DNA of 64,000 bases from Paracoccus stylophorae. GTDB taxonomy: Bacteria; Pseudomonadota; Alphaproteobacteria; Rhodobacterales; Rhodobacteraceae. The stretch is taken from assembly GCF_028553765.1 (NCBI RefSeq), contig NZ_CP067134.1:2461001-2525000 (forward strand), given 5' to 3'. The stretch's first letter is position 1; each line of letters begins with the position of its first letter. The position numbers and the translations under genes were made by a program. Below, piece by piece: positions 16,874 through 25,747 of the stretch. The notes beneath the pieces were generated by a model. That model was not told the origin of the DNA and searched no databases. It saw only the letters and a program-made list of their open reading frames with translations.

Positions 16874-18163
16874 GTGGGACGACGACATTTGACCCTTCGA
16901 TCGATCCGAGGACTACGCAAGCTTGTGGGTTGCGCCCTTCCCGAGCGAAGATTGTTCATCCGGTACGGCGACCATGTCCGGTTCGTTCGCCTGAGCCCCG
17001 CAAGGCAGGCCCTCGCCTGGGCTGGTGGAGCGTTTCTGGTGGCGTGGTGCCTGACGGTCACGTCAGTCCTTATCATGAACTCCATCGGCTCCCTAACCAT
17101 GCGCGAGCAGGTCAAGCGAGAGCAGGCGCTCTTTGAGGCACTCGGCAGGGAGCGCGACCAGGCGGCGATGGAAGCGCTCGCCGCCCAAGAGCGGTTTGCA
17201 GCCGCCATGAAGCAGATCTCGTCAATGCAGAGCAACCTTCTTGCGCTCGAGACCCGCCGCCACGAGATGGAGAGCGAGTTTCAGGCAGCCCAGGCCACTC
17301 TGAGCCGTACGATGGACGAGCGCGATGCCGCAGTGTCTGCGGCGGCTGCGTCGCAGGATCCGAGATCTGAGGAACTCGCTGCCACGCTCGACCTACTGAC
17401 CCTCGCCTTGGCTGAAACGGTGGTCAAGCGTGATCAGGCCGCCACCAAGGCCAAGGAGGCCGTTCGTCTTGCCGGCGAGTTGGAGTTCGATCTGCGGCTG
17501 AGAAAGTCGGAGAGTGATCGGATCCTGCATCAGATCGAGAAGGCTCTGATCGCCTCGGTGGAGCCGCTCGACGAGGTGCTCCGTGAAGCCGGACTGGACT
17601 CGGAGGCGGTACTCGCATCCGCTGGCGATGTTCACTCAGCCCCGAAGGAAGCCTTGGTTGGGGTGGCGGTCTCCACGAGGGGAATGGCCTCTCTGGACGA
17701 CGAGACCGTGCGCGCGAACCGCATTCTTGAGCGGCTCGACGAACTCAGCCACTACCGCTTGGCCCTCGAATCGCTGCCGCTCGCCATGCCGGTCCAGGAC
17801 GCCTTCCGATACACCTCGCCCTTTGGCCGGCGCTGGGGGCGAATGCACAAAGGCGTGGACATGGCAGGACCTGTCGGCACCCCCGTCTACGCCACGGCCG
17901 ACGGGGTCGTCACCTTCGCTGGCTGGCAGAACGGCTACGGGCGGATCATCATCGTTCGCCACCCCTTCGGTCTGGAGACCCGCTACCCGCACCTCAACGC
18001 CATCCGCGTCGAGGTGGGCCAGGAAGTTGCGCGCGGCGAGCGGGTCGGCGACATGGGTAACTCGGGCCGCTCCACGGGATCCCACCTCCACTACGAGGTG
18101 CGCGTGAACGGTGAAGCGGTCGATCCGATGGGCTACATTCGCGCCGGCCGGGACCTCCTCTGA
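16874..18163 (+). CDS. Membrane-anchored M23 metallopeptidase
   Basis: A peptidoglycan endopeptidase of about 429 residues. It has a basic N-terminus, one transmembrane segment (LAWAGGAFLVAWCLTVTSVL), a long coiled coil, then a C-terminal LytM domain with HKGVDMAGPVGTPVYA, ADGVVTFAG and the GSHLHYEVR zinc/catalytic motif. The open frame extends back to an ATG at 16688, but that part overlaps the IS6 scar and looks unrelated, so GTG at 16874 is preferred; GTG at 16925 is also possible. It would act in the periplasm on cell-wall crosslinks. Relatives are seen next to metal efflux genes in Rhodobacterales. Confidence 0.75.
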   Translation: MGRRHLTLRSIRGLRKLVGCALPERRLFIRYGDHVRFVRLSPARQALAWAGGAFLVAWCLTVTSVLIMNSIGSLTMREQVKREQALFEALGRERDQAAMEALAAQERFAAAMKQISSMQSNLLALETRRHEMESEFQAAQATLSRTMDERDAAVSAAAASQDPRSEELAATLDLLTLALAETVVKRDQAATKAKEAVRLAGELEFDLRLRKSESDRILHQIEKALIASVEPLDEVLREAGLDSEAVLASAGDVHSAPKEALVGVAVSTRGMASLDDETVRANRILERLDELSHYRLALESLPLAMPVQDAFRYTSPFGRRWGRMHKGVDMAGPVGTPVYATADGVVTFAGWQNGYGRIIIVRHPFGLETRYPHLNAIRVEVGQEVARGERVGDMGNSGRSTGSHLHYEVRVNGEAVDPMGYIRAGRDLL

Positions 18164-18204
18164 GCGCGCCCGCGCGCGCCGGTAGCCGGGCTCTTGCTAC
18201 GTCA

Positions 18205-18297
18205 GTGAGGCGAAGGGGCGTCGAACTGCACGTAGAGGTGCTCGACGATCTCGAACTGAAGGTCATGGAACTTGCTTGGGCCCGGTTCGCGGCATGA
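18205..18297 (+). pseudogene. Fragment of a gene 3' end, possibly a second hsdR
   Basis: The frame from 18205 reads RRRGVELHVEVLDDLELKVM and ends at TGA 18297. The stop overlaps the ATG of the M48-like fragment by four bases. In many genomes hsdR is followed directly by an M48 (YgjP-like) peptidase gene, so this may be the tail of a lost second type I system. The link to hsdR is tentative. Confidence 0.4.
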
Positions 18298-18530
18298 CGC
18301 GGGAACTGCACTGCCTGCAGTACGGCGAGCCCGAAATCCAGTACGAGATTGTCCGCCGCCCGAGGAAGACACTGGAGATCGCTGGTGAGCCTGCTGCGAC
18401 AACGTCGATCCGATCATGACCGAAGGTCATGCGCTCGTCCGCCGGCCGCCGTGCGATCTTGCGCGCGCGAAGGCGCTGAGGGCGAGGCTGCCCGAGAGGA
18501 TTCGGCAGACAATCTGGGCGCCGGTCAAGC
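18294..18530 (+). pseudogene. Frameshifted M48 (YgjP/SprT-like) metallopeptidase N-terminus
   Basis: From ATG at 18294 the reading is MTRELHCLQYGEPEIQYEIV followed by RRPRKTLEIA, the conserved start of YgjP-type M48 metallopeptidases. The frame closes at 18418. A shifted frame continues with residues resembling the next family segment (KALRARLPERIRQTIW) to about 18530. The catalytic HExxH region is absent, so the gene is broken and truncated. Confidence 0.6.
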
Positions 18531-18622
18531 GCGTTGGCCCAGATAAGCAATGGTGACCCGCCGGTCGCGGGACGCGGGGCTGATATGGGCGTGGCCGTGA
18601 TCGTGAGGCATCGTCTTCTCTC

Positions 18623-19243
18623 TCAGGTCTCGGCGTCACCTTGATGGACCGCCTTGTGGTGCTCGCCATGCGCGTCGCGCAGGATTCCGATGCCGCCCCA
18701 AGCGGCGACGCCGGCGACGGCGATACCGACCACCAGATCGGGCCAATTGCTGCCCAGCCACCAGACGAGACCGCCTGCGACGAGAATTCCGCCGTTTGAA
18801 ATGAAGTCGTTGATACTGAAGGTGTTGGCCGCTCTGACATTCACGTCCGGATCCTCGAGTCGACCAAGAAGCCGGATGCAGACGCCATTCACGACCGCGG
18901 CAATGAGCGCCATGGAAATCATGAGCGGGCCGAGCGGCTCGGAACCGGTGTAGTAGCGACGAACAGCATCGATCAGGATGCCAACCGCCAGAATCAGCAG
19001 CAGGCCCCCCGACAAGTTCGCGGCCCAACGCTTCCATTTGTCCGAACGAGACAGCGCGAAAAGGCTGATGGCGTAGACGAAGCTGTCGGAGGTGTTGTCC
19101 AGACCGTTGGCGATCAGCGCACTGGAGTCGCCCAGTGCGCCGGTCGCGAAGAAGCCGAACGCAATGGCAACATTCAGCAGCAGAACCGTCCAGAGCGTAC
19201 GGCGCTGACGTTCATCCGGATCCTTTGACAGTTTTCTGGACAT
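18623..19243 (-). CDS. Short cation diffusion facilitator transporter
   Basis: A 206-residue membrane protein with about five to six transmembrane segments. Metal-site positions in the first motif are NGLDNTSD (D49, D53) and in the second TFSINDFISN. It lacks the usual cytoplasmic C-terminal domain of CDF proteins. The start at 19243 follows GGAGG at a good distance; the longer upstream frame is not conserved. It would export a divalent metal, probably Zn or Cd given the neighbours. It resembles the membrane part of the HMA-CDF fusion at 50817-51686. Confidence 0.8.
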   Translation of the reverse strand: MSRKLSKDPDERQRRTLWTVLLLNVAIAFGFFATGALGDSSALIANGLDNTSDSFVYAISLFALSRSDKWKRWAANLSGGLLLILAVGILIDAVRRYYTGSEPLGPLMISMALIAAVVNGVCIRLLGRLEDPDVNVRAANTFSINDFISNGGILVAGGLVWWLGSNWPDLVVGIAVAGVAAWGGIGILRDAHGEHHKAVHQGDAET

Positions 19244-19411
19244 CAGGTTCGCCTCCGTTCGTACTGGCCGGCGGATCAAGGCGGCTCCATCCACCCTGCA
19301 GGCGCAAACCACTCGATCCTCGCCGGAAAAGGGTAGCCCTTTGCCCAAGAATCGGTCGAGAGACAGTTTTGGTTCCTCTGGTCCCCAGAAGTTCGAGGGC
19401 GGCGCGTGGAT

Positions 19412-19708
19412 TTATGCCCAGCGCTGCGCGGGCCGGGCGGGTTCACGGCAGCGCCCGCAAGGCAGACGCGGCCGCCTGTCACGTCCGGGCGATCGGGTCG
19501 CTCGGCCAGCCACGTCCAGAGGATCGACGCCACGATGCAGACGCTTCGGAGTCGATCTGCGCCAGGAACCGGCCGAAGGCGATCAGGCTCGCCACGCCCG
19601 GCCCGAGCGAAGCCGCGGAGGCGCCGAGGCGCCACAATGGCGAAACAGCCCGCGATCTCGCGCCAAAGCCGCGGCGGCATAGATCGTCAAGGTCGGCAGC
19701 GCCGTCAT
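19412..19708 (-). pseudogene. YnfA-family (UPF0060) gene broken by frameshifts
   Basis: Pieces of a YnfA protein occur in order in all three minus frames: MTALPTLTIYAAAAL from ATG 19708, then EIAGCFAIV, then LGPGVASLIAFGRFLAQIDS, then VCIVASILWTWL and VCLAGAAV. At least two frameshifts and internal losses separate them. The ATG overlaps the MerR stop by four bases, so ynfA was once the second gene of the regulator transcript. YnfA proteins are small DMT-type membrane proteins, often near metal-resistance genes. Confidence 0.75.
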
Positions 19709-20142
19709 TCAGCCGCCGCCGTCGGCACGTCGTGGTCATGTGCGCAGTGGGAATGGTCGCTCAGCGACTCGATTACGCGGCAGTCGGCGATGGTCCCTTG
19801 TGCGCATTGCCGGATCATCCGCTCCAGCTCGGCTTCCAGCGCCGTCAGCTGCGCGATCCGGGCCTTCACCGCAGCGAGTTGCTCCTTCGCGATGATGTCG
19901 GCGGCTGCGCAGGATTGGTCGGGCTGGTCGGAGAGGCTCAGAAGGTCGCGGATGGCGTCCAGCGGAAACCCGAGTTCGCGCGCGTGGCGAATGAAAGCCA
20001 GCCGATCCTGTGCGGACTTTCCGTATAGACGCTGGTTGCCGGCGCTGCGCTCCGGCTCGGGCAGGAGGCCGATCTGCTCGTAGTAGCGGATGGTCGGCAC
20101 CTTCACCCCGGCCGCCTCACCCAGTTTTCCGATGGTGAGCAT
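19705..20142 (-). CDS. MerR-family metal-responsive regulator (ZntR/CadR/PbrR type)
   Basis: A 145-residue regulator. The N-terminal winged HTH (MLTIGKLGEAAGVKVPTIRYYEQ) is followed by a dimerisation helix. Metal-binding cysteines appear in DQSCAAAD, RQCAQG and ADCRVIE, the layout of Zn/Cd/Pb sensors rather than CueR. The end carries HSHCAHDHD, a further His/Cys-rich site. It is divergent from the P-type ATPase gene and the shared promoter holds a typical MerR operator (20154-20184). It should twist the promoter and activate the efflux operon when Zn, Cd or Pb binds. Confidence 0.9.
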   Translation of the reverse strand: MLTIGKLGEAAGVKVPTIRYYEQIGLLPEPERSAGNQRLYGKSAQDRLAFIRHARELGFPLDAIRDLLSLSDQPDQSCAAADIIAKEQLAAVKARIAQLTALEAELERMIRQCAQGTIADCRVIESLSDHSHCAHDHDVPTAAAE

Positions 20143-20153
20143 CAGATTCCCTC

Positions 20154-20184
20154 TTGAAGCTACAGTAGCTAGAGACATTAAGTT
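20154..20184 (+). promoter_or_regulatory. MerR-type operator and promoter of the ATPase operon
   Basis: A -35 box TTGAAG at 20154-20159 and a -10-like TAAGTT at 20179-20184 are separated by 19 bases, the long spacer typical of MerR promoters. Centred in the spacer is a perfect dyad, AGCTAC (20158-20163) and GTAGCT (20165-20170). The regulator start lies just to the left and the ATPase start to the right. Confidence 0.85.
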
Positions 20185-20230
20185 CCCGATTCGATGAAGG
20201 CAACTGCCCGATCGGGGCGAAGGAAAGACG

Positions 20231-22459
20231 ATGACGGGAACCGACGTGGAAACAGCGACGGCCTGCGACTGGACCGTTTCGGGCATGGATTGCGGCTCCT
20301 GCGCGACCAAGATCAAGGATGCGGTCGGGCGCCTCCCCGGCGTCAGCGGCGTGGAGGTCGGCATCATGTCCGAGCGTCTGCGCCTGACCCTGGACGAGGC
20401 GCAGACCGGCCGCGACAAGGTTGAAAAGACGGTCCGGGCCCTTGGATACGGCATCGCACCACGCGCCGCGGCGGCCAAGAACGAGTTTGTGATGCCCGGC
20501 GGCCCGAAGGCCGGCACGGCCGCGACACGAGACGAAAGCGGCCACGGCAGCCCCAGCCATGTCCATGACGACCCGGCAGACCGCGGCAAGCGCTGGTATC
20601 AGACGGGCAAGGGCAAGCTCGTCATCTTTACCGCTCTCCTACTGGCGGTGGCCTGGGGCATAGAGTTGCTGGCGCCTCAGTTCGGCAAGTGGGCCTTTGT
20701 CGCCGCCTGCCTGATCGGCGTGGCACCGGTGGCGCAACGCGCCTTTGCCGCCCTGCGGCTGGGCCAACCGTTCACCATCGAAAGCCTGATGACCGTGGCT
20801 GCCATCGGCGCCCTTTTCATCGACGCGGCCGAGGAGGCGGCACTGGTCGTGTTCCTGTTCGCGGTCGGCGAGGTTCTGGAAGGTGTCGCGGCGGGCAAGG
20901 CCCGGGACGGCATTCGGGCTCTGGCCAATCTGGTGCCGAAGACCGCATTTCTTGAACTGAATGGCGTCACGAAAGAGGTTCCGGCCGCCAGCCTGCGGGT
21001 CGGGCAGTTCGTGCTCGTCCGCCCCGGCGACCGCGTCCCGGCGGATGGCGAGATCGCCAAGGGCACATCCGGCATCGACGAAAGCCCGGTCACCGGCGAG
21101 AGCATGCCGAAAACGCGGGGGCCGGGCGATCCGGTCTTTGCCGGGTCGATCAACACCGAGGCCGTGCTGCGCGTAATGGTCACGAAGGCGGCCGAGGACA
21201 ACACCATCGCCCGCATCATCCGTCTGGTCGAAGAAGCCGAGGAGGCCCGCGCGCCGACCGAACGCTTCATCGACCGCTTCAGCCGCTGGTACATGCCCGC
21301 CATCGTCACCGTGGCGGCGCTGGTCGTGCTGGTGCCGCCGCTGGCCTTCGCTCAGCCTTGGGATACCTGGATTTATCGTGGCCTTGCGCTTCTGCTGATC
21401 GGCTGCCCCTGCGCGCTGGTCATCTCGGTTCCGGCCTCAATCGCCTCGGCGCTATCCACCGGCGCGCGGCGCGGCTTGCTGATGAAGGGTGGCGCGGTGA
21501 TCGAGGCGGCCTCGAAGGTCAGCCGCATCGCCTTCGACAAGACCGGCACCCTGACCCACGGGCGGCCGATGGTTACCGATATCGTGACCTTCGGCGCCAC
21601 CACCGAGGCCGAGCTTCTGGCCGTGGCGGCGGGCGTCGAGACCGGATCCAGCCATCCGCTGGCCATCGCCATCCTGAACAAGGCCACGGAAGCGGGCGTT
21701 GCAGCCCTGCCGTCGCGCGATGCCAGGGCGCTGATGGGCAAGGGCGTGATCGCGACAGTCGGGGACGCAGCGGCCTGGGTGACCTCCCCCCGCCATGCGA
21801 TGGAGAACGGCGGCCTCGACGATCCTGGCCTGCGCCAGGCCACCGTCTTCGAAGAAGAGGGCAAGACCGCCGTTGCGGTGTTCCGTGAAAAGACCCCGCT
21901 CGGCCTGATCGCCATGCGCGACGAACCCCGCAAGGACGCGGCCGAGGCGGTCCGGCAGCTCAAGGACATGGGTGTCGCCCCGGTCATCCTGACCGGAGAC
22001 AATCCGCGCACGGCCGCTGCCATTGCCGGGGGCCTCGGCATGGAGTTCCAGGCCGACATGATGCCCGAGGACAAGCTCACGGCGATCCGCGACATGAGCG
22101 AGCACGGTGGCGTGATGATGATCGGCGACGGGATCAACGACGCCCCCGCGCTGAAACAGGCGGATGTCGGCGTGGCTATGGGGTCAGGAACCGACGTGGC
22201 CTTGGAAACCGCCGATGCGGCGATCCTTCGCGACCGGGTGATCGATATCCCGGCGATGATCCGGCTCGCGCGCGCCACCATGGGCAACATACGCCAGAAC
22301 GTCACCCTCGCCCTGGGGCTCAAGGCGGTGTTTCTCGTCACCACGGTGCTGGGTATCACGGGGCTCTGGATCGCCATTCTGGCAGATACCGGCGCTACGG
22401 TGCTGGTGACGCTGAACGCGCTCAGGCTTCTGGGCTTCAACCCCACGCGAATGAGCTGA
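20231..22459 (+). CDS. Zn/Cd/Pb-exporting P-type ATPase
   Basis: A 742-residue P1B-type ATPase. One N-terminal HMA domain with GMDCGSC (C21, C24), transmembrane helices, the metal-site CPC at 392-394, the phosphorylation site DKTGT with D436, an SSHP nucleotide motif and GDGIND near 632. The segment CPCALVISVPASIASALS is the form of the ZntA/CadA subgroup. It pumps Zn, Cd or Pb out of the cytoplasm using ATP. It is the first gene of a rightward operon under the MerR promoter. Confidence 0.93.
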   Translation: MTGTDVETATACDWTVSGMDCGSCATKIKDAVGRLPGVSGVEVGIMSERLRLTLDEAQTGRDKVEKTVRALGYGIAPRAAAAKNEFVMPGGPKAGTAATRDESGHGSPSHVHDDPADRGKRWYQTGKGKLVIFTALLLAVAWGIELLAPQFGKWAFVAACLIGVAPVAQRAFAALRLGQPFTIESLMTVAAIGALFIDAAEEAALVVFLFAVGEVLEGVAAGKARDGIRALANLVPKTAFLELNGVTKEVPAASLRVGQFVLVRPGDRVPADGEIAKGTSGIDESPVTGESMPKTRGPGDPVFAGSINTEAVLRVMVTKAAEDNTIARIIRLVEEAEEARAPTERFIDRFSRWYMPAIVTVAALVVLVPPLAFAQPWDTWIYRGLALLLIGCPCALVISVPASIASALSTGARRGLLMKGGAVIEAASKVSRIAFDKTGTLTHGRPMVTDIVTFGATTEAELLAVAAGVETGSSHPLAIAILNKATEAGVAALPSRDARALMGKGVIATVGDAAAWVTSPRHAMENGGLDDPGLRQATVFEEEGKTAVAVFREKTPLGLIAMRDEPRKDAAEAVRQLKDMGVAPVILTGDNPRTAAAIAGGLGMEFQADMMPEDKLTAIRDMSEHGGVMMIGDGINDAPALKQADVGVAMGSGTDVALETADAAILRDRVIDIPAMIRLARATMGNIRQNVTLALGLKAVFLVTTVLGITGLWIAILADTGATVLVTLNALRLLGFNPTRMS

Positions 22460-22499
22460 GCCGACACAGCCGGAAAGAGTACAGGCGAGAGCAGTAGAA

Positions 22500-23438
22500 A
22501 TGAGCGAGTCAAAGGTCGGACACGACCACGGAGCCGAGGTTGGAGCCGACAACATCACCCGCGTGCGGGCGGTGTTCGTGCTGACCGCCGCCTACGCGCT
22601 GGTACAGGCAGTCGGCGGCTGGATCTCGGGTTCGCTGGCACTGGTCGCGGACAGCGGACACATGATCTCGGATGCGGCGGCGCTGCTGCTGGCGCTCATT
22701 GCGTATCGTGTTGCCCGCCGCGCGCCGGACCTGACGCGGACCTATGGTTTCCAGCGTGTTCGGGTCCTGGCGGCGCTGGCGAACGGAGCTTCGCTGCTGC
22801 TTTTGGTGGCCTGGATCGTATGGGAAGCCATCAGCCGGGTCGGCCAGCCGATCGAGGTGATGGCCGGGCCGATGCTGATCATCGCCTGCGTGGGCCTATC
22901 GGTAAACCTGTTCGGCGCCTGGTATCTGTCGCGCGGCGACAAGTCGGACAGCAATCTCAGGGGCGCTTTCCTGCATGTCGTGGGCGATCTTCTCGGCTCC
23001 GTCGGTGCGATCGCTGCGGCGATCGGGATCATGCTGACGGGCTGGATGATCCTCGATCCGATTCTGTCGGTCCTGGTTGCCCTTCTGGTCGTGCGTTCGG
23101 CCTGGACGCTGGTCGCCGACTCGTTGCGGGTACTGCTGCAGGCCGTCCCGCAAGGGATGGACGTGCAGGCGGCAGAGGCGGACCTGCGAACCCTTCCAGG
23201 GGTCGCCGCAGCCGGACATTTTCATGCTTGGACCCTGACCGACGACTCGGTCGTGGCGACTGTCCATGTTCAGCCCGCACCCGGCGCCGACCCGCTGATA
23301 CTGCCGGCCCTGGTTGCGTCCCGACTCCGCGAGCAGTTCTCGCTGGACCATATTACCGTGCAGGTGGATCCACCGGAGGGCACCATTTCTCCGCATGGCG
23401 AAGCTTTGTCCACAAGCGAGGCCCCGGAGCAGCCATGA
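22500..23438 (+). CDS. CzcD-like cation diffusion facilitator
   Basis: A 312-residue CDF with six transmembrane segments. The metal sites are visible as DSGHMISD in TM2 and HVVGD in TM5, the Zn/Cd/Co pattern. The C-terminal domain from about residue 210 carries AGHFHAWTLTDDS. The short N-terminus has HDHG. It is a proton-coupled Zn/Cd exporter in the inner membrane. It follows the ATPase by 40 bases and its stop overlaps lspA by four bases, so one transcript is likely. Confidence 0.92.
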   Translation: MSESKVGHDHGAEVGADNITRVRAVFVLTAAYALVQAVGGWISGSLALVADSGHMISDAAALLLALIAYRVARRAPDLTRTYGFQRVRVLAALANGASLLLLVAWIVWEAISRVGQPIEVMAGPMLIIACVGLSVNLFGAWYLSRGDKSDSNLRGAFLHVVGDLLGSVGAIAAAIGIMLTGWMILDPILSVLVALLVVRSAWTLVADSLRVLLQAVPQGMDVQAAEADLRTLPGVAAAGHFHAWTLTDDSVVATVHVQPAPGADPLILPALVASRLREQFSLDHITVQVDPPEGTISPHGEALSTSEAPEQP

Positions 23439-23935
23439 AGCACGTGACACAGCCGCCGCGCGCTTGGGCGGTCGCCACCCTCGTGACCGCATTTCTCGTC
23501 GATCAGCTGTCCAAGTGGATGATCCTCGAATTTGTCATGCGGCCGCCGCGCATCATCGAGATCCTTCCGGTGCTGAACCTGACCCTCGGCTTCAACGAAG
23601 GGACCAGCTTTGGAATGTTTTCCGGTTTGCTGTCCGGACGTCCGATGCTGGCAGCCGCGCTGACAGGCGCGCTGACCTTGGTGTTCGCCTTCACGGCCCT
23701 GCGCAGCCGTACCGTGCCGGAGGCAATCGCGTTCGCGCTGATCGCGGGGGGTGCCATCGGCAACGTGCTGGACCGGATACGACAAGGGGCGGTGACGGAT
23801 TTTCTGGATCTGCACTGGCAGGGCTGGCACTGGCCGACCTTCAATCTGGCCGATGTGACAATAACGCTCGGGGCCTCGCTGCTGGTCGCCGGCTGGCTAC
23901 GCCAAGCCGGACTGAGAGAGAAATCGCATGGATGA
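23435..23935 (+). CDS. lspA: Lipoprotein signal peptidase II, extra copy
   Basis: A 166-residue four-helix membrane protease. The family signature is present: FNEGTSFGMF, GNVLDRIRQGAVTDF with catalytic D122, and FNLAD with D140. It cleaves prolipoproteins in the inner membrane. A copy inside a metal operon is well known in mobile Zn/Cd resistance modules and is additional to the housekeeping gene, which lies outside this window. The start overlaps the CDF stop. Confidence 0.92.
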   Translation: MKHVTQPPRAWAVATLVTAFLVDQLSKWMILEFVMRPPRIIEILPVLNLTLGFNEGTSFGMFSGLLSGRPMLAAALTGALTLVFAFTALRSRTVPEAIAFALIAGGAIGNVLDRIRQGAVTDFLDLHWQGWHWPTFNLADVTITLGASLLVAGWLRQAGLREKSHG

Positions 23936-24362
23936 CCGGAATGCTGCCGCGCTGTCTGCGGGCATGCCCCTCTACGCAGCCTGGCTGGTGGCGATGGCGG
24001 CGACGCTCGGCGCGCTGTTCATCGGCGAGGTGCTGGGGCAGATGCCCTGCGTTCTGTGCTGGTATCAGCGCATCGCCATGTTCCCGCTGGCCCTCATCCT
24101 CGGGATCGCCTGCCTTCAGGGCGACAGCGCCGTGCGGACCTATGCCCTGCCGCTGTCGATCACCGGCGGCGCGATCGCCCTCTGGCACAGCGGGCTCTAC
24201 TTCGGCCTGGTCCCGCAGCGTGTCGCGCCCTGCGTCAAGGACGGCCCGTCCTGCACCGACGCTGCGATGACGATTGCCGGGCTGCCGATCCCGATCCTGT
24301 CCCTCGTGGCCTTCGCGGCCATCACTCTTGCTCTTGCCCTCATGAAAGGATCCCGCACATGA
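23928..24362 (+). CDS. DsbB-type quinone-linked disulfide oxidase
   Basis: A 144-residue protein with four transmembrane segments. The two cysteine pairs of DsbB are present: CVLC at 41-44 in the first loop and C102/C109 (PCVKDGPSC) in the second. It would re-oxidise the DsbA-like protein encoded next and pass electrons to quinone. It overlaps lspA by eight bases and the next gene by four. Confidence 0.9.
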   Translation: MDDRNAAALSAGMPLYAAWLVAMAATLGALFIGEVLGQMPCVLCWYQRIAMFPLALILGIACLQGDSAVRTYALPLSITGGAIALWHSGLYFGLVPQRVAPCVKDGPSCTDAAMTIAGLPIPILSLVAFAAITLALALMKGSRT

Positions 24363-25018
24363 ACCGTCGAACGCTTGTCATCTCGACTGCAGCTGCCGCC
24401 GTGGCTGCCTTTGGAGGGGGTGCAGTACTCGTTCAACGCGGTCGCGCGGCCAACAGCGCCCAATTGCCGGCGAACACCCCATCGGTCGACCAGTCGCGGC
24501 TGACGCCCCGTCATGCCCCCGTTCTTGGCCCCACTGATGCTCCTGTGACCCTGGTCGAATTCTTCGATCCTTCCTGCGAGGCCTGCCGTGCTTTCCATCC
24601 CGTTCTGCAGCGGCTGAGGGACAGCTATCCGACGCAGCTGCGCCTAGTCTTGCGGTACACGGTATTCCACGAAGGCTCCGATGAGGCCGTCCGCATCCTG
24701 GAGACAGCGCGCATGCAGGACCGGTTCGAGCCCATTCTGGACGCTCTGCTCGATCAGCAGCCGCGTTGGGCGATCCATGACAGCCCGCAGATGGATCGCG
24801 CGTGGCAGATTGCCGCGGAAGCCGGCCTCGACCTCGAACGGGCCCAGGGCGATCGTCTGTTTCCGGGGATCACCGGCGTGCTCAATCAGGACGCCACCGA
24901 TGTCGAGGCGCTGGAGATCAGGGCTACGCCGACGTTCTTTCTGAACGGCCGCCGGCTCGAGAACGTCAGTCAGCGGTCGCTGGAGGACGCCGTCAGTCAG
25001 GCGGTTGCCGCCGTCTGA
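24359..25018 (+). CDS. DsbA-like periplasmic thioredoxin-fold protein
   Basis: A 219-residue protein with an N-terminal signal (MNRRTLVISTAAAAVAAFGG). The thioredoxin active site is CEAC at 73-76, and the cis-proline loop is ATPTFFL near residue 195. Pairing with DsbB next door suggests it forms or shuffles disulfides in exported proteins, possibly the metal-binding ones encoded downstream. DsbA classically has CPHC; CEAC is closer to proteins that handle thiol proteins under metal stress. Confidence 0.88.
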   Translation: MNRRTLVISTAAAAVAAFGGGAVLVQRGRAANSAQLPANTPSVDQSRLTPRHAPVLGPTDAPVTLVEFFDPSCEACRAFHPVLQRLRDSYPTQLRLVLRYTVFHEGSDEAVRILETARMQDRFEPILDALLDQQPRWAIHDSPQMDRAWQIAAEAGLDLERAQGDRLFPGITGVLNQDATDVEALEIRATPTFFLNGRRLENVSQRSLEDAVSQAVAAV

Positions 25019-25141
25019 GGAAAGCGGCCATTTCCGGAGGCATTTCCTGCTCACACAAGGATGTGCGCCGCTCCAAGGTTGAAGTGCACGCTGCTGTGGC
25101 CTTTACCATTGGCGAACAGGCCAGGGACCAGTGTTGGACCG

Positions 25142-25738
25142 ATGAGACTGAGCAGACTGCAGAAGACACTCTGGTTCGCCGCGGCACTTGCCGCGGTGGG
25201 CTATGGCGGCCTCGTGCTGTCGCGCCCGCTGCCATCGTACGAGACGGTTGCTGAGGGGACGCTCCGGCCCACCTTTGCCTTGTCCGATCCGGCGGGCCGG
25301 CAGGTCGAGTCCGAAGATTTCCGCGGCCGCTTCCTCCTGGTTTTCTTCGGCTTCACCAGCTGCCCCGACGTCTGCCCCACGACCTTGGCCGAGGTTGCGA
25401 CGGTGATGGATGATCTCGGCCCCGATGCCGGGAAGATCCAGCCGCTCTTCATTTCTGTTGACCCCGAGCGGGACGCGGGACGGGAGCTCGCGGCGTTCAC
25501 GGCGGCATTTCACCCTTCGATCCTGGGGCTCACGGGCGACGCGGCCGCCACGCGCGCCGCCGCCGACAGCTTCAAGATCTTCTATGCCCGCGAGGCGGTT
25601 CCCGTCGCGCCGGACGGCTATACGATGGCACATAGCTCCGCCCTCTACCTGATCGGTCCTGATGGCGACTGGCTGCGCCAGTACGACTACGGCACGCCCG
25701 CCGCCAATATCCTCGCCGATCTCCGCTCACGTCTCTGA
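25142..25738 (+). CDS. SCO1/SenC-family copper chaperone, first copy
   Basis: A 198-residue membrane-anchored thioredoxin-like protein. One N-terminal transmembrane helix (LWFAAALAAVGYGGLVL), the copper motif CPDVC (C74, C78), VDPERD, and a histidine in MAHSSALY near residue 166. SCO proteins deliver copper to cytochrome oxidase or other cuproproteins. The start at 25142 was chosen because the longer frame to 25061 lacks a signal and is not conserved. Followed nine bases later by a PCuAC gene, its usual partner. Confidence 0.92.
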   Translation: MRLSRLQKTLWFAAALAAVGYGGLVLSRPLPSYETVAEGTLRPTFALSDPAGRQVESEDFRGRFLLVFFGFTSCPDVCPTTLAEVATVMDDLGPDAGKIQPLFISVDPERDAGRELAAFTAAFHPSILGLTGDAAATRAAADSFKIFYAREAVPVAPDGYTMAHSSALYLIGPDGDWLRQYDYGTPAANILADLRSRL

Positions 25739-25747
25739 GGTCCCTGC

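Larger units (their letters stand above)
18164..18622. other. Decayed stretch between M23 and CDF genes
   Basis: About 460 bases without an intact gene. It holds the remnants of an hsdR-like 3' end and an M48 peptidase gene described separately. The remainder up to 18622 shows no recognisable feature. Confidence 0.5.
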
